The notes below the pieces were generated by a model, which ran no database searches, was not told the DNA's origin, and worked only from the letters and a program-made list of their open reading frames with translations. The position numbers and the translations under genes are program-made. This document shows, piece after piece, positions 26,133 through 34,961 of a stretch of 64,000 nucleotides of DNA (position 1 is the first letter of the stretch; the number at the start of each line of letters is the position of its first letter). The stretch is from UBA2988 sp965237965 (GTDB taxonomy: Bacteria; Gemmatimonadota; Gemmatimonadetes; Longimicrobiales; Gaopeijiaceae). The stretch spans positions 1-64,000 of the forward strand of contig CBDEGT010000003.1 in assembly GCA_965237965.1 (NCBI GenBank), written 5' to 3'.

Positions 26133-27308
26133 TCAGAGCCCGAGGGCGCTACGTAGCTGATCGGCGCGGTCGGTGCGCTCCCAAGCGAACTGCCACATCT
26201 TCCCGCGCGGCCCGTCCACGCACCGCGGCTCCCGGCCGAAATGCCCGTAGGCGGCGGTCGGCGTGAACACGGGGTTGCGCAGGCCGAGGGCCTCTATGAT
26301 CGCGAGTGGACGGAAATCGAAGATATGGGGCAGCGCCCCCTCGATCGCGCTTTCCGCAACCCGCCCGGTTCCGAACGTATCCACGTGGATGGAAACGGGC
26401 TCGGGAACGCCGATCGCATACGCGAGCTGGATCTCGCACCGGCGGGCGGCCCCGCACGCTACGACCTGCTTGGCGCCCCATCGCGCCGCATAAGCGGCGG
26501 AACGGTCGACTTTCGTGGGATCCTTTCCGCTGAAGGCACCCCCGCCGTGCCGGCCCATCCCCCCATAGGTGTCTACGATGATCTTCCGGCCCGTCACACC
26601 GGCGTCGCCGTGAGGGCCACCAATCTCGAACATCCCCGTAGGATTGATGTGGAACGTGCAATCGTCCATGTCGAGGAGCTCAGCCGGGATCACCGGCCGC
26701 ACGACGTGCTCGCGAACGGCCTCGTGGATGTCCGCCTGTCGCACATCGGGATCGTGCTGTGCACTAACCACCACCGTATGTACGCGCACGGGCCGGTCGT
26801 CCTCGTACTCGATCGTCACCTGACTCTTTCCGTCGGGGCGCAGGAAAGCCAGCTCGCCCGAGTGCCTCACTTCTGCCAGCCGTTTCGTGATTCGGTGAGC
26901 GAACTGGATCGGCGCCGGCATCAACTCCTCGGTCTCGTCGGTCGCGTATCCGAACATCATGCCCTGATCCCCCGCGCCACCACGGTCGACGCCCATCGCG
27001 ATGTGAGCAGATTGCCGATCGATGGTCGTGATCACGGCACAGGTGTCGGCGTCGATGCCGTACGCCGAGTTCGTGTAACCGATGCGACGGAGCGTGGAGC
27101 GCACGACCTCGGGGACCTCGACGTGCGTGCTCGTGGTGATCTCGCCCGCCACGAGCACGAGTCCAGTGGTCACGAGTGTCTCGCATGCCACCCGACAGTC
27201 CGGATCGGCGAAAAGGAGCGCGTCCAGGAGCGCGTCGGAGACCTGGTCGGCGATCTTGTCGGGGTGACCCTCAGTGACGGACTCGGACGTAAAGAGCCTG
27301 CGGCCCAC
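26133..27308 (-). CDS. metK: S-adenosylmethionine synthetase
   Basis: 391 residues from a GTG at 27308. The classic motifs are present: FTSESVTEGHPDKIADQVSD at the N-terminus, GAGDQGMMFGYATDET, and GGAFSGKDPTKVDRSAAYAA. The C-terminal domain ends with a normal FTPTAAYGHFGREP. It makes SAM from methionine and ATP. It lies 82 bp after ptsI on the same strand; that gap has a small cccgaaaggga hairpin but no recognisable SAM riboswitch. Confidence 0.96.
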   Translation of the reverse strand: MGRRLFTSESVTEGHPDKIADQVSDALLDALLFADPDCRVACETLVTTGLVLVAGEITTSTHVEVPEVVRSTLRRIGYTNSAYGIDADTCAVITTIDRQSAHIAMGVDRGGAGDQGMMFGYATDETEELMPAPIQFAHRITKRLAEVRHSGELAFLRPDGKSQVTIEYEDDRPVRVHTVVVSAQHDPDVRQADIHEAVREHVVRPVIPAELLDMDDCTFHINPTGMFEIGGPHGDAGVTGRKIIVDTYGGMGRHGGGAFSGKDPTKVDRSAAYAARWGAKQVVACGAARRCEIQLAYAIGVPEPVSIHVDTFGTGRVAESAIEGALPHIFDFRPLAIIEALGLRNPVFTPTAAYGHFGREPRCVDGPRGKMWQFAWERTDRADQLRSALGL

Positions 27309-27390
27309 GGTAACCCCGGAGATTGCGGTCTTGGAGTGGACGCATCCCGAAAGGGAGGCGGCCGGAAGAAAAGCGTCGCAAGCTACCTGG

Positions 27391-29169
27391 TCATGTTCCG
27401 GACGACAAGCTCCAACGGCCTGAGAACGCCGAGAGGTCGACCGAATCGCCGATCCCCTCCACTAGTGCAGCCGTCACGGCCTGTGCGCTGGTCGCGGCTA
27501 GTGCCTTCTTGGCAGCCGCGCGCGCGTCTTCCATCCGAAAACTCCGGACCATGTGCTTCACCTCGGGCAGAGCAGGCCAGGCGACCGAGAGAGCAGTGAT
27601 GTCCAACCCCAGCAGAAGGAACGTCCCCAGTGGGTTGGCCGCCAGCTCCCCGCACACGCTCACCTCGATACCCGCGGCGCGCGCCACCCGGGCGACCTGG
27701 AAGAGCTGGCGCACGACGGCCGGGTGGAACGGGTTGAAGAGCGCAGCCAGCCGCGCGCTCGTTCGGTCAACCGCGAGAGTGTACTGGACCAGGTCATTCG
27801 TCCCGATCGAGAAGAAATCCGAGTGCCGAGCTAGCTCGACCGCCTCCAGCGCAGCGGCAGGCGTCTCGATCATGATGCCCAGCTTGTAACCCGAGTTGAA
27901 CGGGATGCCGGCCTTCTCGAGCGCGTCTTCCTCGACGTCCAACATGTCGCGGGTGCGCTTGATCTCGCTCGCGTCGGTAACCAGGGGGAGCATGATCCGG
28001 ACGTCACCGTGCGCGGTGGACCGCAAGATCGCGCGCAATTGGGTGCGGAACAGCTCCGGCTGGTCCAGACAGACCCGGATGGCGCGCCAGCCCAGGAAGG
28101 GATTCTCCTCGGCGGGCATGTGCAGGAACATCGGGAACTTGTCGCCCCCGAGGTCGAACGTGCGCACGAAGATCGTACCCTCCGGAAACCCCTCGGCAAC
28201 CTGACGATACGCGGCGTACTGCTCCTCCTCGCCCGGCATCACCGCCCGCCCCACCACCAGGAACTCCGTTCGGTAGAGCCCGACGCCCTCGGCGCCGTGG
28301 CGGGCGGCTTCCTCCGCTTCCTGGGGCAAGTCCATGTTCGCGCGCAGCGCGACGGGTTGGCCGTCCCGGGTGACCGACTCCAGACCGGCAAGAACCAGGA
28401 TCTCCTCCTCCATCTCGAGCAACTGCGAGCGCCGTTCCTCGAAGACCTCTCGTTCGCGCTGGTCTGGCTCGAGCACGACCCGCCCGATGCGGCCGTCGAG
28501 GATCGCCTCCTGGCCGTCGTGCGCATTCTCGGTGATGTCGGTGAGACCTACCACCGCTGGAATCTCCAGGGAGCGCGCGAGGATGGCCCAGTGCGACGTG
28601 CGGGTGCCGCCGTCCGTCGCGATCCCGGCCACGGCGGCACGGTCCAGCTGCACGGTCAGGCTCGGTGTGATGTTGGGCGCGACCAGGATCACCGGTTCGC
28701 CCTCCAGCGCAATCACGGTGGGATCATTCAGTCCGAGCAAGCGGTGGAGCATCCGCACCTGCAGATCCTCCAGGTCGTTCAGCTTGTCGAGAACCATGGG
28801 GTTCGCGCGCCGGCTCCACATGGTGTGGAGCTCAAGCATGCGCCATTGGAACGCGCGTGGCGCGGTCAGCCGGTTCTCACGGATATAGCGCACGGTGCCG
28901 TCGACGATCTCGATGTCGTCGAGCATCACAATCTGGGGATCGAAGATACGGGCCTCGACCGGACCGAGTCGCTCTTCTGCCCGTGACTTCAGCTTCAACA
29001 GTTGTTCCCGTGCCCACTCACGCGCCTGGTGGAAGCGCACCACCTCGCGATCGATCTGGCTTTTCGCGACGGTCTCGTGAGAGACCTCGGGTACGCCCCA
29101 AGCGAGTACGCGCACCGGCCCCAGACCGATTCCCTCCGAGGCCCCGAAGCCATCCATGACGATGGACAT
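27391..29169 (-). CDS. ptsI: Phosphoenolpyruvate-protein phosphotransferase (PTS Enzyme I)
   Basis: 592 residues. The phospho-accepting histidine is H193 in ATDGGTRTSHWAILARSL. The PEP-binding part shows GVGLYRTEFLV, FVRTFDLGGDKFP, NPFLGWRAIRVCLD, GIMIETPAAAL, FSIGTNDLVQY and the active Cys in EVSVCGELAANP. It starts phosphate flow from PEP to HPr, encoded 25 nt upstream. It is the last gene of the hprK-PTS operon. Confidence 0.95.
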   Translation of the reverse strand: MSIVMDGFGASEGIGLGPVRVLAWGVPEVSHETVAKSQIDREVVRFHQAREWAREQLLKLKSRAEERLGPVEARIFDPQIVMLDDIEIVDGTVRYIRENRLTAPRAFQWRMLELHTMWSRRANPMVLDKLNDLEDLQVRMLHRLLGLNDPTVIALEGEPVILVAPNITPSLTVQLDRAAVAGIATDGGTRTSHWAILARSLEIPAVVGLTDITENAHDGQEAILDGRIGRVVLEPDQREREVFEERRSQLLEMEEEILVLAGLESVTRDGQPVALRANMDLPQEAEEAARHGAEGVGLYRTEFLVVGRAVMPGEEEQYAAYRQVAEGFPEGTIFVRTFDLGGDKFPMFLHMPAEENPFLGWRAIRVCLDQPELFRTQLRAILRSTAHGDVRIMLPLVTDASEIKRTRDMLDVEEDALEKAGIPFNSGYKLGIMIETPAAALEAVELARHSDFFSIGTNDLVQYTLAVDRTSARLAALFNPFHPAVVRQLFQVARVARAAGIEVSVCGELAANPLGTFLLLGLDITALSVAWPALPEVKHMVRSFRMEDARAAAKKALAATSAQAVTAALVEGIGDSVDLSAFSGRWSLSSGT

Positions 29170-29194
29170 CAGCGTGCTCTACAGGGCGCGCGGT

Positions 29195-29464
29195 TCATGT
29201 CGCCTCATCGAAGCCGGAAGAGACGAGACCGCAGAGCGCCTCGATCGCCTCTAGGGCGTCCCGGCCACTGCAGCGGAAGCGGATCTCGCTGCCACACTCT
29301 GCTGCCAGCATGAGCACCCCCATGATGCTCTTCCCGTTTACCATCAGCTCCTCCCTTCCGACCTCGATTTCGCTTACGAAGCGGTTCGCCAACCTGACCA
29401 GCAGAGCCGCCGGCCGCGCGTGAAGGCCCGCGGGGTTGACGATCCGCACGCTGCGCTCGACCAA
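29195..29464 (-). CDS. ptsH: Phosphocarrier protein HPr
   Basis: 89 residues from a TTG at 29464, eight bases after the IID stop; the longer open frame overlaps IID and was rejected. With this start the catalytic histidine falls exactly at position 15 (NPAGLHARPAALLV) and the regulatory serine at position 46 (NGKSIMGVLML), the canonical HPr numbering. It carries phosphate from Enzyme I to the EIIA proteins, and Ser46 is the target of HPr kinase, encoded in the same operon. Confidence 0.94.
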   Translation of the reverse strand: MVERSVRIVNPAGLHARPAALLVRLANRFVSEIEVGREELMVNGKSIMGVLMLAAECGSEIRFRCSGRDALEAIEALCGLVSSGFDEAT

Positions 29465-29472
29465 GCCCGCGC

Positions 29473-30234
29473 TCAGAGAGCCGCCACGATCAGGATACTG
29501 ATCACCGAGCCAACCATGACGATCGCCGCCGGACGCCACGCCCGCTCGCCGCCCAGAAGCCCCAACGCGAACGCTCCGGCCGCCAGCACCAGCCACAACG
29601 GTCCAAACGTATCGCCCCTCAGTCCGCGCGCCGCAGGATTCGGGTCGATCGTGCAAAGGAGTCCGGCCAGCACCCCAAGAAGCATCGCCCCCACGCGGCT
29701 TACCAGCTCGGCGCGATGCCCGAGCGCTGCGTCTCGCAGGACCCGACCGACGTCGTGTCCCCAGGTGAGCCCGGTGTTGAAGCCCCACAGCCTGAGCGTG
29801 AGATGGCCCACGTTGTAGGGCACCAGGAAGATCAACACACACGCCCAGGGTGGAGCCCCCGCAAAGTACGCGATCAGACCCAGCAGAGCGGTCGTCGGTA
29901 GCCACGCAGCCCAGACGAGTGCGTCCCCCAGGCCACCAAGGGGACCCTTGATGGCGAGCTTGAACCGCCGCACGAGCTGCGGATTGGTCCCGTCCGACTC
30001 CAGCTTGGCGGTAGCTCCGAGCGCCAACCCCGCGAGGTAGGGGTGCGCGTTGAAGTGTTCGGCGTGTCGGAGTACGGCTTCCTGCAGTCCCGCTCCCGGG
30101 TACACACGCCGCAGCACGGGCAGAATCGCGAAAGCGAAGCCTCCCCCCAGCATGGTCCTGTAGTTCCACGATCCCTGGATGGTGAAGGAGCGCAGGAACA
30201 TGGAGACGCGAGCGGACAGCGGCAGCACGGTCAC
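29473..30234 (-). CDS. Mannose-family PTS EIID membrane component
   Basis: 253 residues from a GTG at 30234 that overlaps the IIC stop (GTGA). Family motifs include RSFTIQGSWNYRTMLGGGFA at the N-terminus, HFNAHPYLAGLALGATAKLE, GPLGGLGDALVWA, and several late membrane helices ending with MVGSVISILIVAAL. With IIC it forms the sugar channel of a mannose/sorbose-type PTS. The sugar specificity cannot be read from the sequence. Confidence 0.93.
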   Translation of the reverse strand: MTVLPLSARVSMFLRSFTIQGSWNYRTMLGGGFAFAILPVLRRVYPGAGLQEAVLRHAEHFNAHPYLAGLALGATAKLESDGTNPQLVRRFKLAIKGPLGGLGDALVWAAWLPTTALLGLIAYFAGAPPWACVLIFLVPYNVGHLTLRLWGFNTGLTWGHDVGRVLRDAALGHRAELVSRVGAMLLGVLAGLLCTIDPNPAARGLRGDTFGPLWLVLAAGAFALGLLGGERAWRPAAIVMVGSVISILIVAAL

Positions 30235-30887
30235 AGCAGCAACCCTCCCAGCGCCCCGCAGGCGAGTCCAGTCCCGAACAGGATCCGCCGCCGAACGAGA
30301 CCACCGAAGCTGCGGAGCAGAATCCCGACCGAGACCGCTGCCCCGACCAGCAGCAGGCCGAGCGTGTCCGGCTCGCCGAGCGGCCATCGGCCGGCCAGCC
30401 GCTCTACCGCGCGCGCGGCAAGCCATACCCCGGTCCCGGTAACCAGGGCGCCACGCAGGAAGTCGAGCACCACGGCAAAAAGGTGACCACCGACCACGCG
30501 GCCGGGGGTGAGCTTCGGGTCGGTCGGATCGGGCGCAATACCACCGTTGAGCGTACGCAGGGCGCTGATCGACCAGCCGCCGACCTGGCCCCATACCAGA
30601 CCGAGCCCCACAGCCAAGGCGAGAGCGCCCGGACCCGGGTAGGTCGCGGCAGTCACGGCCCCCACGACTGTGGCGGTTGCGCCCTCCGGGAAGCGCGCGC
30701 CTCCGACTGGAAAGGCGACGAGCAGGTAGATCTCGAGAATCACCCCGACCAAGAAACCCGCCCGTGCGTCGCCGGCGATCCACCCCGACAGGAGCCCTGC
30801 CGCGAGCGGTCGCGACAGCATGAGCTGACCGACCGAGGTGGCGTCAAGCGCCAGCGCCCCGCCCAGCACGGAGGCACCGAGGATCAA
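30231..30887 (-). CDS. Mannose-family PTS EIIC membrane component
   Basis: 218 residues, mostly hydrophobic, with the IIC pattern LDATSVGQLMLSRPLAAGLL, GILVG-like FLVGVILEIYLLVAFPVGGAR and GGHLFAVVLDFLRGAL. It is somewhat shorter than the usual ~260 residues. It partners IID, and the two genes overlap by 4 nt. It starts 4 nt after the IIB stop. The short length may mean one helix less than in enteric ManY. Confidence 0.88.
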   Translation of the reverse strand: MILGASVLGGALALDATSVGQLMLSRPLAAGLLSGWIAGDARAGFLVGVILEIYLLVAFPVGGARFPEGATATVVGAVTAATYPGPGALALAVGLGLVWGQVGGWSISALRTLNGGIAPDPTDPKLTPGRVVGGHLFAVVLDFLRGALVTGTGVWLAARAVERLAGRWPLGEPDTLGLLLVGAAVSVGILLRSFGGLVRRRILFGTGLACGALGGLLL

Positions 30888-30891
30888 GTTC

Positions 30892-31374
30892 TCATTTCCC
30901 CACCAGGTCGTCGATGCCGACCTTAAGGGAGCCCGGGAGGTCGCGCCCGGATACCCTCACCCCCTCGTCTACCAGGGCGCGCACGCGCCCCCTGTCGTCG
31001 TCGTCGAGGTACAGATAGGAGCGCACCCGGTCCCTGCCCTGGGCGTGATGAATGCCGCCCAGATTCACGCGCTCACCTTCAAGCGCACGATCCCGGGCGA
31101 GACGCAGCATGGAATCGACCTCGCGGGTGAGAAGCACGGTGCGGAGTTCGGAATCCCTCCACTCCGGAAGGTGGGTGCGTGCATTCTCGACCGAGTGGAA
31201 CGCCACTTGCGTATTATCACCCGCGGCCAGTTGATACAGGTCCTGCTCCCACTCGCTGGTCGCGAGCTGATCGTCGACGACGACGTATCGGTCCGGCCGT
31301 AGCTGGCTGCCCCAACCGATCACGACCTGACCGTGGATCAGCCGCTCGTCAACTCGAAGCAGAAGAATCGGCAT
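30892..31374 (-). CDS. Mannose/sorbose-family PTS EIIB component
   Basis: 160 residues from ATG 31374, which puts the phosphorylated histidine at H14 (RVDERLIHGQVVIGWG), the normal place in this family. Other matches are YVVVDDQLATSEWEQDLYQL and VNLGGIHHAQGRDRV. It passes phosphate from EIIA to the sugar during transport through IIC/IID. The start lies inside the 3' end of the IIA gene (26-bp overlap). Confidence 0.93.
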   Translation of the reverse strand: MPILLLRVDERLIHGQVVIGWGSQLRPDRYVVVDDQLATSEWEQDLYQLAAGDNTQVAFHSVENARTHLPEWRDSELRTVLLTREVDSMLRLARDRALEGERVNLGGIHHAQGRDRVRSYLYLDDDDRGRVRALVDEGVRVSGRDLPGSLKVGIDDLVGK

Positions 31375-31756
31375 GAGGTGGGTGTGCAGTGACGGCGGCG
31401 CGGCCATGCTCGACGAGGCGCGCAACGAGTTGGTCCATGGGCAGTTCCCGGTTGAATACGAACTCCAACAGCATCGGTAGATTCACTCCGCACACGACGG
31501 CCCGCTCCCCGTTCGAGCGACAGGCCACGCGCGCAGCCATCGCGCAGCTCCCCCGGTGCATATCGGTGAACACTACGACACTGCGGCCGCCCATGGTTCG
31601 GTCGAGCTCCGCGCACAGAGCATCCGGGCCTTTCCCCTCGTTTGAGAGCGGAATCAGCGCATCGTCGGCGATGCTGGCGATGCTGCGGACCGCCTCGACC
31701 ATCCCCATGGCCATGCCCGAGTGCCCGACCACCACCCCGCGTACCAGCTCACTCAT
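31349..31756 (-). CDS. Mannose-family PTS EIIA component
   Basis: 135 residues from ATG 31756. The active histidine is H12 in RGVVVGHSGMAMGMVEAV, and FTDMHRGSCAMAARVA, VCGVNLPMLLEFVF follow as in ManX-type EIIA. It is a separate protein rather than fused to IIB. It overlaps both hprK upstream (8 bp) and IIB downstream (26 bp), a tight order hprK-IIA-IIB-IIC-IID-HPr-EI. Confidence 0.92.
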   Translation of the reverse strand: MSELVRGVVVGHSGMAMGMVEAVRSIASIADDALIPLSNEGKGPDALCAELDRTMGGRSVVVFTDMHRGSCAMAARVACRSNGERAVVCGVNLPMLLEFVFNRELPMDQLVARLVEHGRAAVTAHPPHADSSASS

Positions 31757-32693
31757 AGTCCTGCTCAAGATACTCCTGCGGGGTCGGCATCGCGTCGCGC
31801 AGCCGCTGGTCAAACGCAGCTGCAGAGTCGACACCTGCATAGCGCAGCAGATGGTTCATGGCGATCACTTCCGACACCACAGTGATGTTCTTCCCGGGGT
31901 TTACCGGCACCGTCAGGCGCGGCACTTCGACGCCAAGGATATGTGTGCTGTCGCGCTCCAGCCCTGTTCGTCCGTAGTCGCGGTCCGCATCCCACTCCTC
32001 GAGGTGCACGATTACCTCGAGTCGCTTCTGCTGCCGGATCGCCCGGATTCCGAACAGGGTGCGGATGTCGATGATCCCGATGCCGCGAATCTCCATGTGG
32101 TGACGCTGCAACTCGTGACCCTTTGCGATCAGGATCTCGTTCCCGTGCCGCGACACCATGACGAGGTCGTCCGCCACCAGCCGATGGCCTCGCTCGACCA
32201 GATCCAGCACGCACTCGCTCTTTCCTACGCCGCTCTTTCCCACGAACAGCAGTCCGACCCCGTAGACGTCGGCCAACGACCCGTGCAGCATCGTGTGAGG
32301 GGCGAGCGCGGCCTCCAGGTACGGCTTGAGCACCCAGTAAAAGTCGCGCGTGCTGAGCGCGCTCCGGAAGACCGCGACCCCGGCGGCACCGGCCAGATCG
32401 ACGAACCAGTCGGGCACCGCCTGGCCCTTGGTCACGAACACGGCGGGGATCTGGTGCGCGAACAGGGTCGTGACTCGGTCACGCGCACCTTGCTCGTCGA
32501 GCGAATCGAGATAGGTCATCTCGGTCTCGCCGAAAACCTGCATTCGCCCCTCGGCGAAGCGGCCGGTGTAACCGGATAGCGCCAGCCCGGGACTCGATAT
32601 GTCGGGGTCGGCGACCAGTCGGTCGAGCGCCGCGTGGGGAGTGAGCACGTCGAGCTCGAGCGCGTCCCGCTTCGCGTTCAGCACCTCACGCAC
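31749..32693 (-). CDS. hprK: HPr kinase/phosphorylase
   Basis: 314 residues from a GTG at 32693; no other start lies between it and the upstream gene's stop. The catalytic region shows HGSLADVYGVGLLFVGKSGV (H137; P-loop GKSGVGKS, 152-159), DLVERGHRLVADDLV, and the HprK signature EIRGIGIIDIRTLFG. It phosphorylates HPr on Ser46 and removes it again, linking PTS activity to metabolic state. In Firmicutes it controls catabolite repression; outside them it usually sits with regulatory PTS genes. Here it stands with a complete transporter. Confidence 0.95.
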   Translation of the reverse strand: MREVLNAKRDALELDVLTPHAALDRLVADPDISSPGLALSGYTGRFAEGRMQVFGETEMTYLDSLDEQGARDRVTTLFAHQIPAVFVTKGQAVPDWFVDLAGAAGVAVFRSALSTRDFYWVLKPYLEAALAPHTMLHGSLADVYGVGLLFVGKSGVGKSECVLDLVERGHRLVADDLVMVSRHGNEILIAKGHELQRHHMEIRGIGIIDIRTLFGIRAIRQQKRLEVIVHLEEWDADRDYGRTGLERDSTHILGVEVPRLTVPVNPGKNITVVSEVIAMNHLLRYAGVDSAAAFDQRLRDAMPTPQEYLEQDYE

Positions 32694-32740
32694 GGTGAGT
32701 GCCCGGCGCTCATCCTCTTTCGTGTATTCGTTGCCTGGAC

Positions 32741-33970
32741 TCAGCGCCGTTCCTCCCTTCCGGTGGCCGCCGCAGCTCTAGGGCGTGCAGGGCTAGATTG
32801 TAAGCCGGAGTGCGGCGCGGCCACCACCCGCCCCAGCACGTCGAGCACTCCGCGCGCCGATGCATCCCATGAGAACCCCTCGGCGAAGCGGCGGGCCTCC
32901 CTGCCCAGCCTATCGCGCTCCTCCGGGCTCGCGAACAGAGCCGCTAAACGGTCGGCAAGCGCGGCCACGTCCCCGTGGGGCACGAGCCAGCCGGTGCGTT
33001 GGTGCACCACCGCGTCCCGCAGGCCCGGCGCATCACTTGCCACCGTCGCAGTCCCGCAGGCCGCCGCCTCCATGGCGGCGATGCCCCATCCCTCATTGGG
33101 CGAGGTAAGGACGTGGACCCAGGCGCGCCGGAAGAGATCCACCTTAACCTGTTCCGACACGAACCCGAGGAAACGGACCCGGTCGTCACCCAACCCCAGC
33201 CTGGTTGCCAGCGCGGCGAGAGCGGCAAGGTGGTCGCCACGGCCCGCGATCAGGAGCCGACCGTCAACCCCCCTAGCCTTCAGCTGTGCCATGGCGCGGA
33301 TCGGGAGATCCACCCGCTTGTATCTCTTGAGCCGCCCCACGTAGAGCGCGGTCGGGACGGCGTCACGCCCTACTCTCGGATCGGGAGCGTAGGTGTCGAG
33401 ATCGATCCCATTGGGGACGACCGTGATGCGCGCGGGATCCAGGCCGCGCGCGGAGAGATCCGCGCGCGTGCTGTCCGAAACTGCGATCACGGGCGAGTGA
33501 CGGAAGACGCGCGGCACCGGGCGCTCGAGCAACCAGGTCGCAGCGGCAACGGGGGGCACGGCCTCTTTGAAGGCAGTGGCGCCGAACAGGTGGTGTACCA
33601 GCAGCACGACCGGCCGATCGGTCCACCCTGGAGCGAAGAGGGGCACCTTGTTCAGGTCCTCCACCACCACGTCGAACGGTCGGTCCGCCAGGTGCCGCCG
33701 GAAATACGGGTACGCGCGCACCACGAAGGAGTAGCGACCCCCCACTCGATGGACATCGATGCCGTCCAGGCGAGCCCGCCGCGCGCCACCCGGGAAGGAC
33801 GAGCAGAGCAGGGTGACCGAATGGCCCCACGCCACCAGACGGCCGAACACCTGGTGCAGGTGAGCTTCCGCGCCGCCCGCCTGAGGGTTCTCCCGGTCCT
33901 GCCAGTTGACGACGAGGATACCGAGGGAAGGCTCGAACCGGGGGCGCGCACCGCTCGTCATATCCCGCAT
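32741..33970 (-). CDS. GT4-type glycosyltransferase
   Basis: 409 residues (a second ATG nine bases in is also possible). The N-terminal half has ILVVNWQDRENPQAGGAEAH, typical of GT-B glycosyltransferases. The C-terminal half has VVPNGIDLDTY, ALYVGRLKRYKRVDLPIRAM, and the donor-binding SPNEGWGIAAMEAAACGTAT. It probably transfers a sugar to an envelope lipid or polysaccharide; donor and acceptor are unknown. It lies between nusB and hprK with very short gaps. Confidence 0.88.
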   Translation of the reverse strand: MRDMTSGARPRFEPSLGILVVNWQDRENPQAGGAEAHLHQVFGRLVAWGHSVTLLCSSFPGGARRARLDGIDVHRVGGRYSFVVRAYPYFRRHLADRPFDVVVEDLNKVPLFAPGWTDRPVVLLVHHLFGATAFKEAVPPVAAATWLLERPVPRVFRHSPVIAVSDSTRADLSARGLDPARITVVPNGIDLDTYAPDPRVGRDAVPTALYVGRLKRYKRVDLPIRAMAQLKARGVDGRLLIAGRGDHLAALAALATRLGLGDDRVRFLGFVSEQVKVDLFRRAWVHVLTSPNEGWGIAAMEAAACGTATVASDAPGLRDAVVHQRTGWLVPHGDVAALADRLAALFASPEERDRLGREARRFAEGFSWDASARGVLDVLGRVVAAPHSGLQSSPARPRAAAATGREERR

Positions 33971-33972
33971 CC

Positions 33973-34419
33973 TCAGCCGCCGGGCAGCACGCGCTTGTAG
34001 AGGGCGTCCAGCACGCCATTGACGAAGCGTGGGGATTCCGCCCCCCCATACTGCTCAGCAAGCCGGATCCCTTCCTGGATGGTCACTTTTGGGGGCACGT
34101 CCTCCGCATAGAGCAGTTCGGCGGCAGCCAGGCGGAGGATGCCACGGTCGATCGCAGAAAGCCGTTCGAGGCGCCAGTGCTCGAGCGCCTCGTGCAACAA
34201 CAGGTCGAGCTCCCCGATGTGTTTGTCCACGAGCGACAAGAGGCGCCGAAGGTACGGGAGGCGGCGTGGCGACACGCGCCGGTTGCCGAGGACCACGGCG
34301 AGCGCTTGGCACAGCGTGCCGGAACGGCCCCCGCTCTCCCATCCGTAGTGCACCTGGAGCGCCCACGCCCGGGCCCGCGTGCGGTCGATGCGCTCGCGTC
34401 CACCGAGCGCGGCACTCAC
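33973..34419 (-). CDS. nusB: Transcription antitermination factor NusB
   Basis: 148 residues from a GTG at 34419 that overlaps the ribH stop (GTGA). The NusB fold pattern is RARAWALQVHYGWESGG near the start, then LSAIDRGILRLAAAELLY, PPKVTIQEGIRLAEQYGG, and FVNGVLDALYKRV. It takes part in rRNA antitermination with NusE. The ribH-nusB neighbourhood is common across bacteria and supports the call. Confidence 0.94.
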   Translation of the reverse strand: MSAALGGRERIDRTRARAWALQVHYGWESGGRSGTLCQALAVVLGNRRVSPRRLPYLRRLLSLVDKHIGELDLLLHEALEHWRLERLSAIDRGILRLAAAELLYAEDVPPKVTIQEGIRLAEQYGGAESPRFVNGVLDALYKRVLPGG

Positions 34420-34910
34420 CGAGGTGCGAGGCGGCGGTACAGCTCGACCATCTCCAGCGCCGCGAGCGCCGCCTCACGTCCCTTGTTCCCCCGCGACGGG
34501 TCTGCACGCGCGAGCGCCTGCTCCTCGGTCTCGGTGGTCAGCACACCGAACGCCACGGGCGTTCCTCCGGTTCGCGCGACCGACGCGAGCCCCCTGGAGA
34601 CCTCCGTGGCAATCAGATCGAAGTGAGCGGTCTCACCCCGGATGACGCATCCGAGCGCGACGACGGCGTCGCAGCGCTCTGGGCGGGCCAGCCACGCCAC
34701 CGCCTGCGGAAGCTCCCAGGCGCCGGGAACTCGGAAGATCTCGACCGACTCGCGGGCCACACCGTGCTCAACCAGGCAGCTCACAGCCCCCTCGAGGAGG
34801 AAGTCGGTGATGCGCGCGTTGAAGCGCGCCACCACGACGACGACGCGGCGTCCCACACCGGACACATGCCCATCGAGTGCGGAAGCGTACGAGCCGTCGC
34901 CGGTGCTCAC
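34416..34910 (-). CDS. ribH: 6,7-dimethyl-8-ribityllumazine synthase
   Basis: 164 residues from a GTG at 34910. Characteristic segments are VVVVVARFNARITDFLLEGA, FRVPGAWELPQAVAWLA, VALGCVIRGETAHFDLIATE with the active histidine, and PVAFGVLTTETEEQALARAD. It condenses the pyrimidine from RibD with dihydroxybutanone phosphate from RibB, the step before riboflavin synthase. It is the last rib gene but is separated from ribBA by a 309-bp inverted-repeat element. Confidence 0.95.
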   Translation of the reverse strand: MSTGDGSYASALDGHVSGVGRRVVVVVARFNARITDFLLEGAVSCLVEHGVARESVEIFRVPGAWELPQAVAWLARPERCDAVVALGCVIRGETAHFDLIATEVSRGLASVARTGGTPVAFGVLTTETEEQALARADPSRGNKGREAALAALEMVELYRRLAPR

Positions 34911-34961
34911 CGGGCTCTCCGGCGCCCGCCGTCAATTGAGCTCCGCACTGTAGAGAGCTTC

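Noticed and set aside
27309..27390. SAM riboswitch ahead of metK
   Set aside because: The 82-bp gap has only a short cccgaaaggga hairpin and none of the conserved SAM-riboswitch core that I could recognise.
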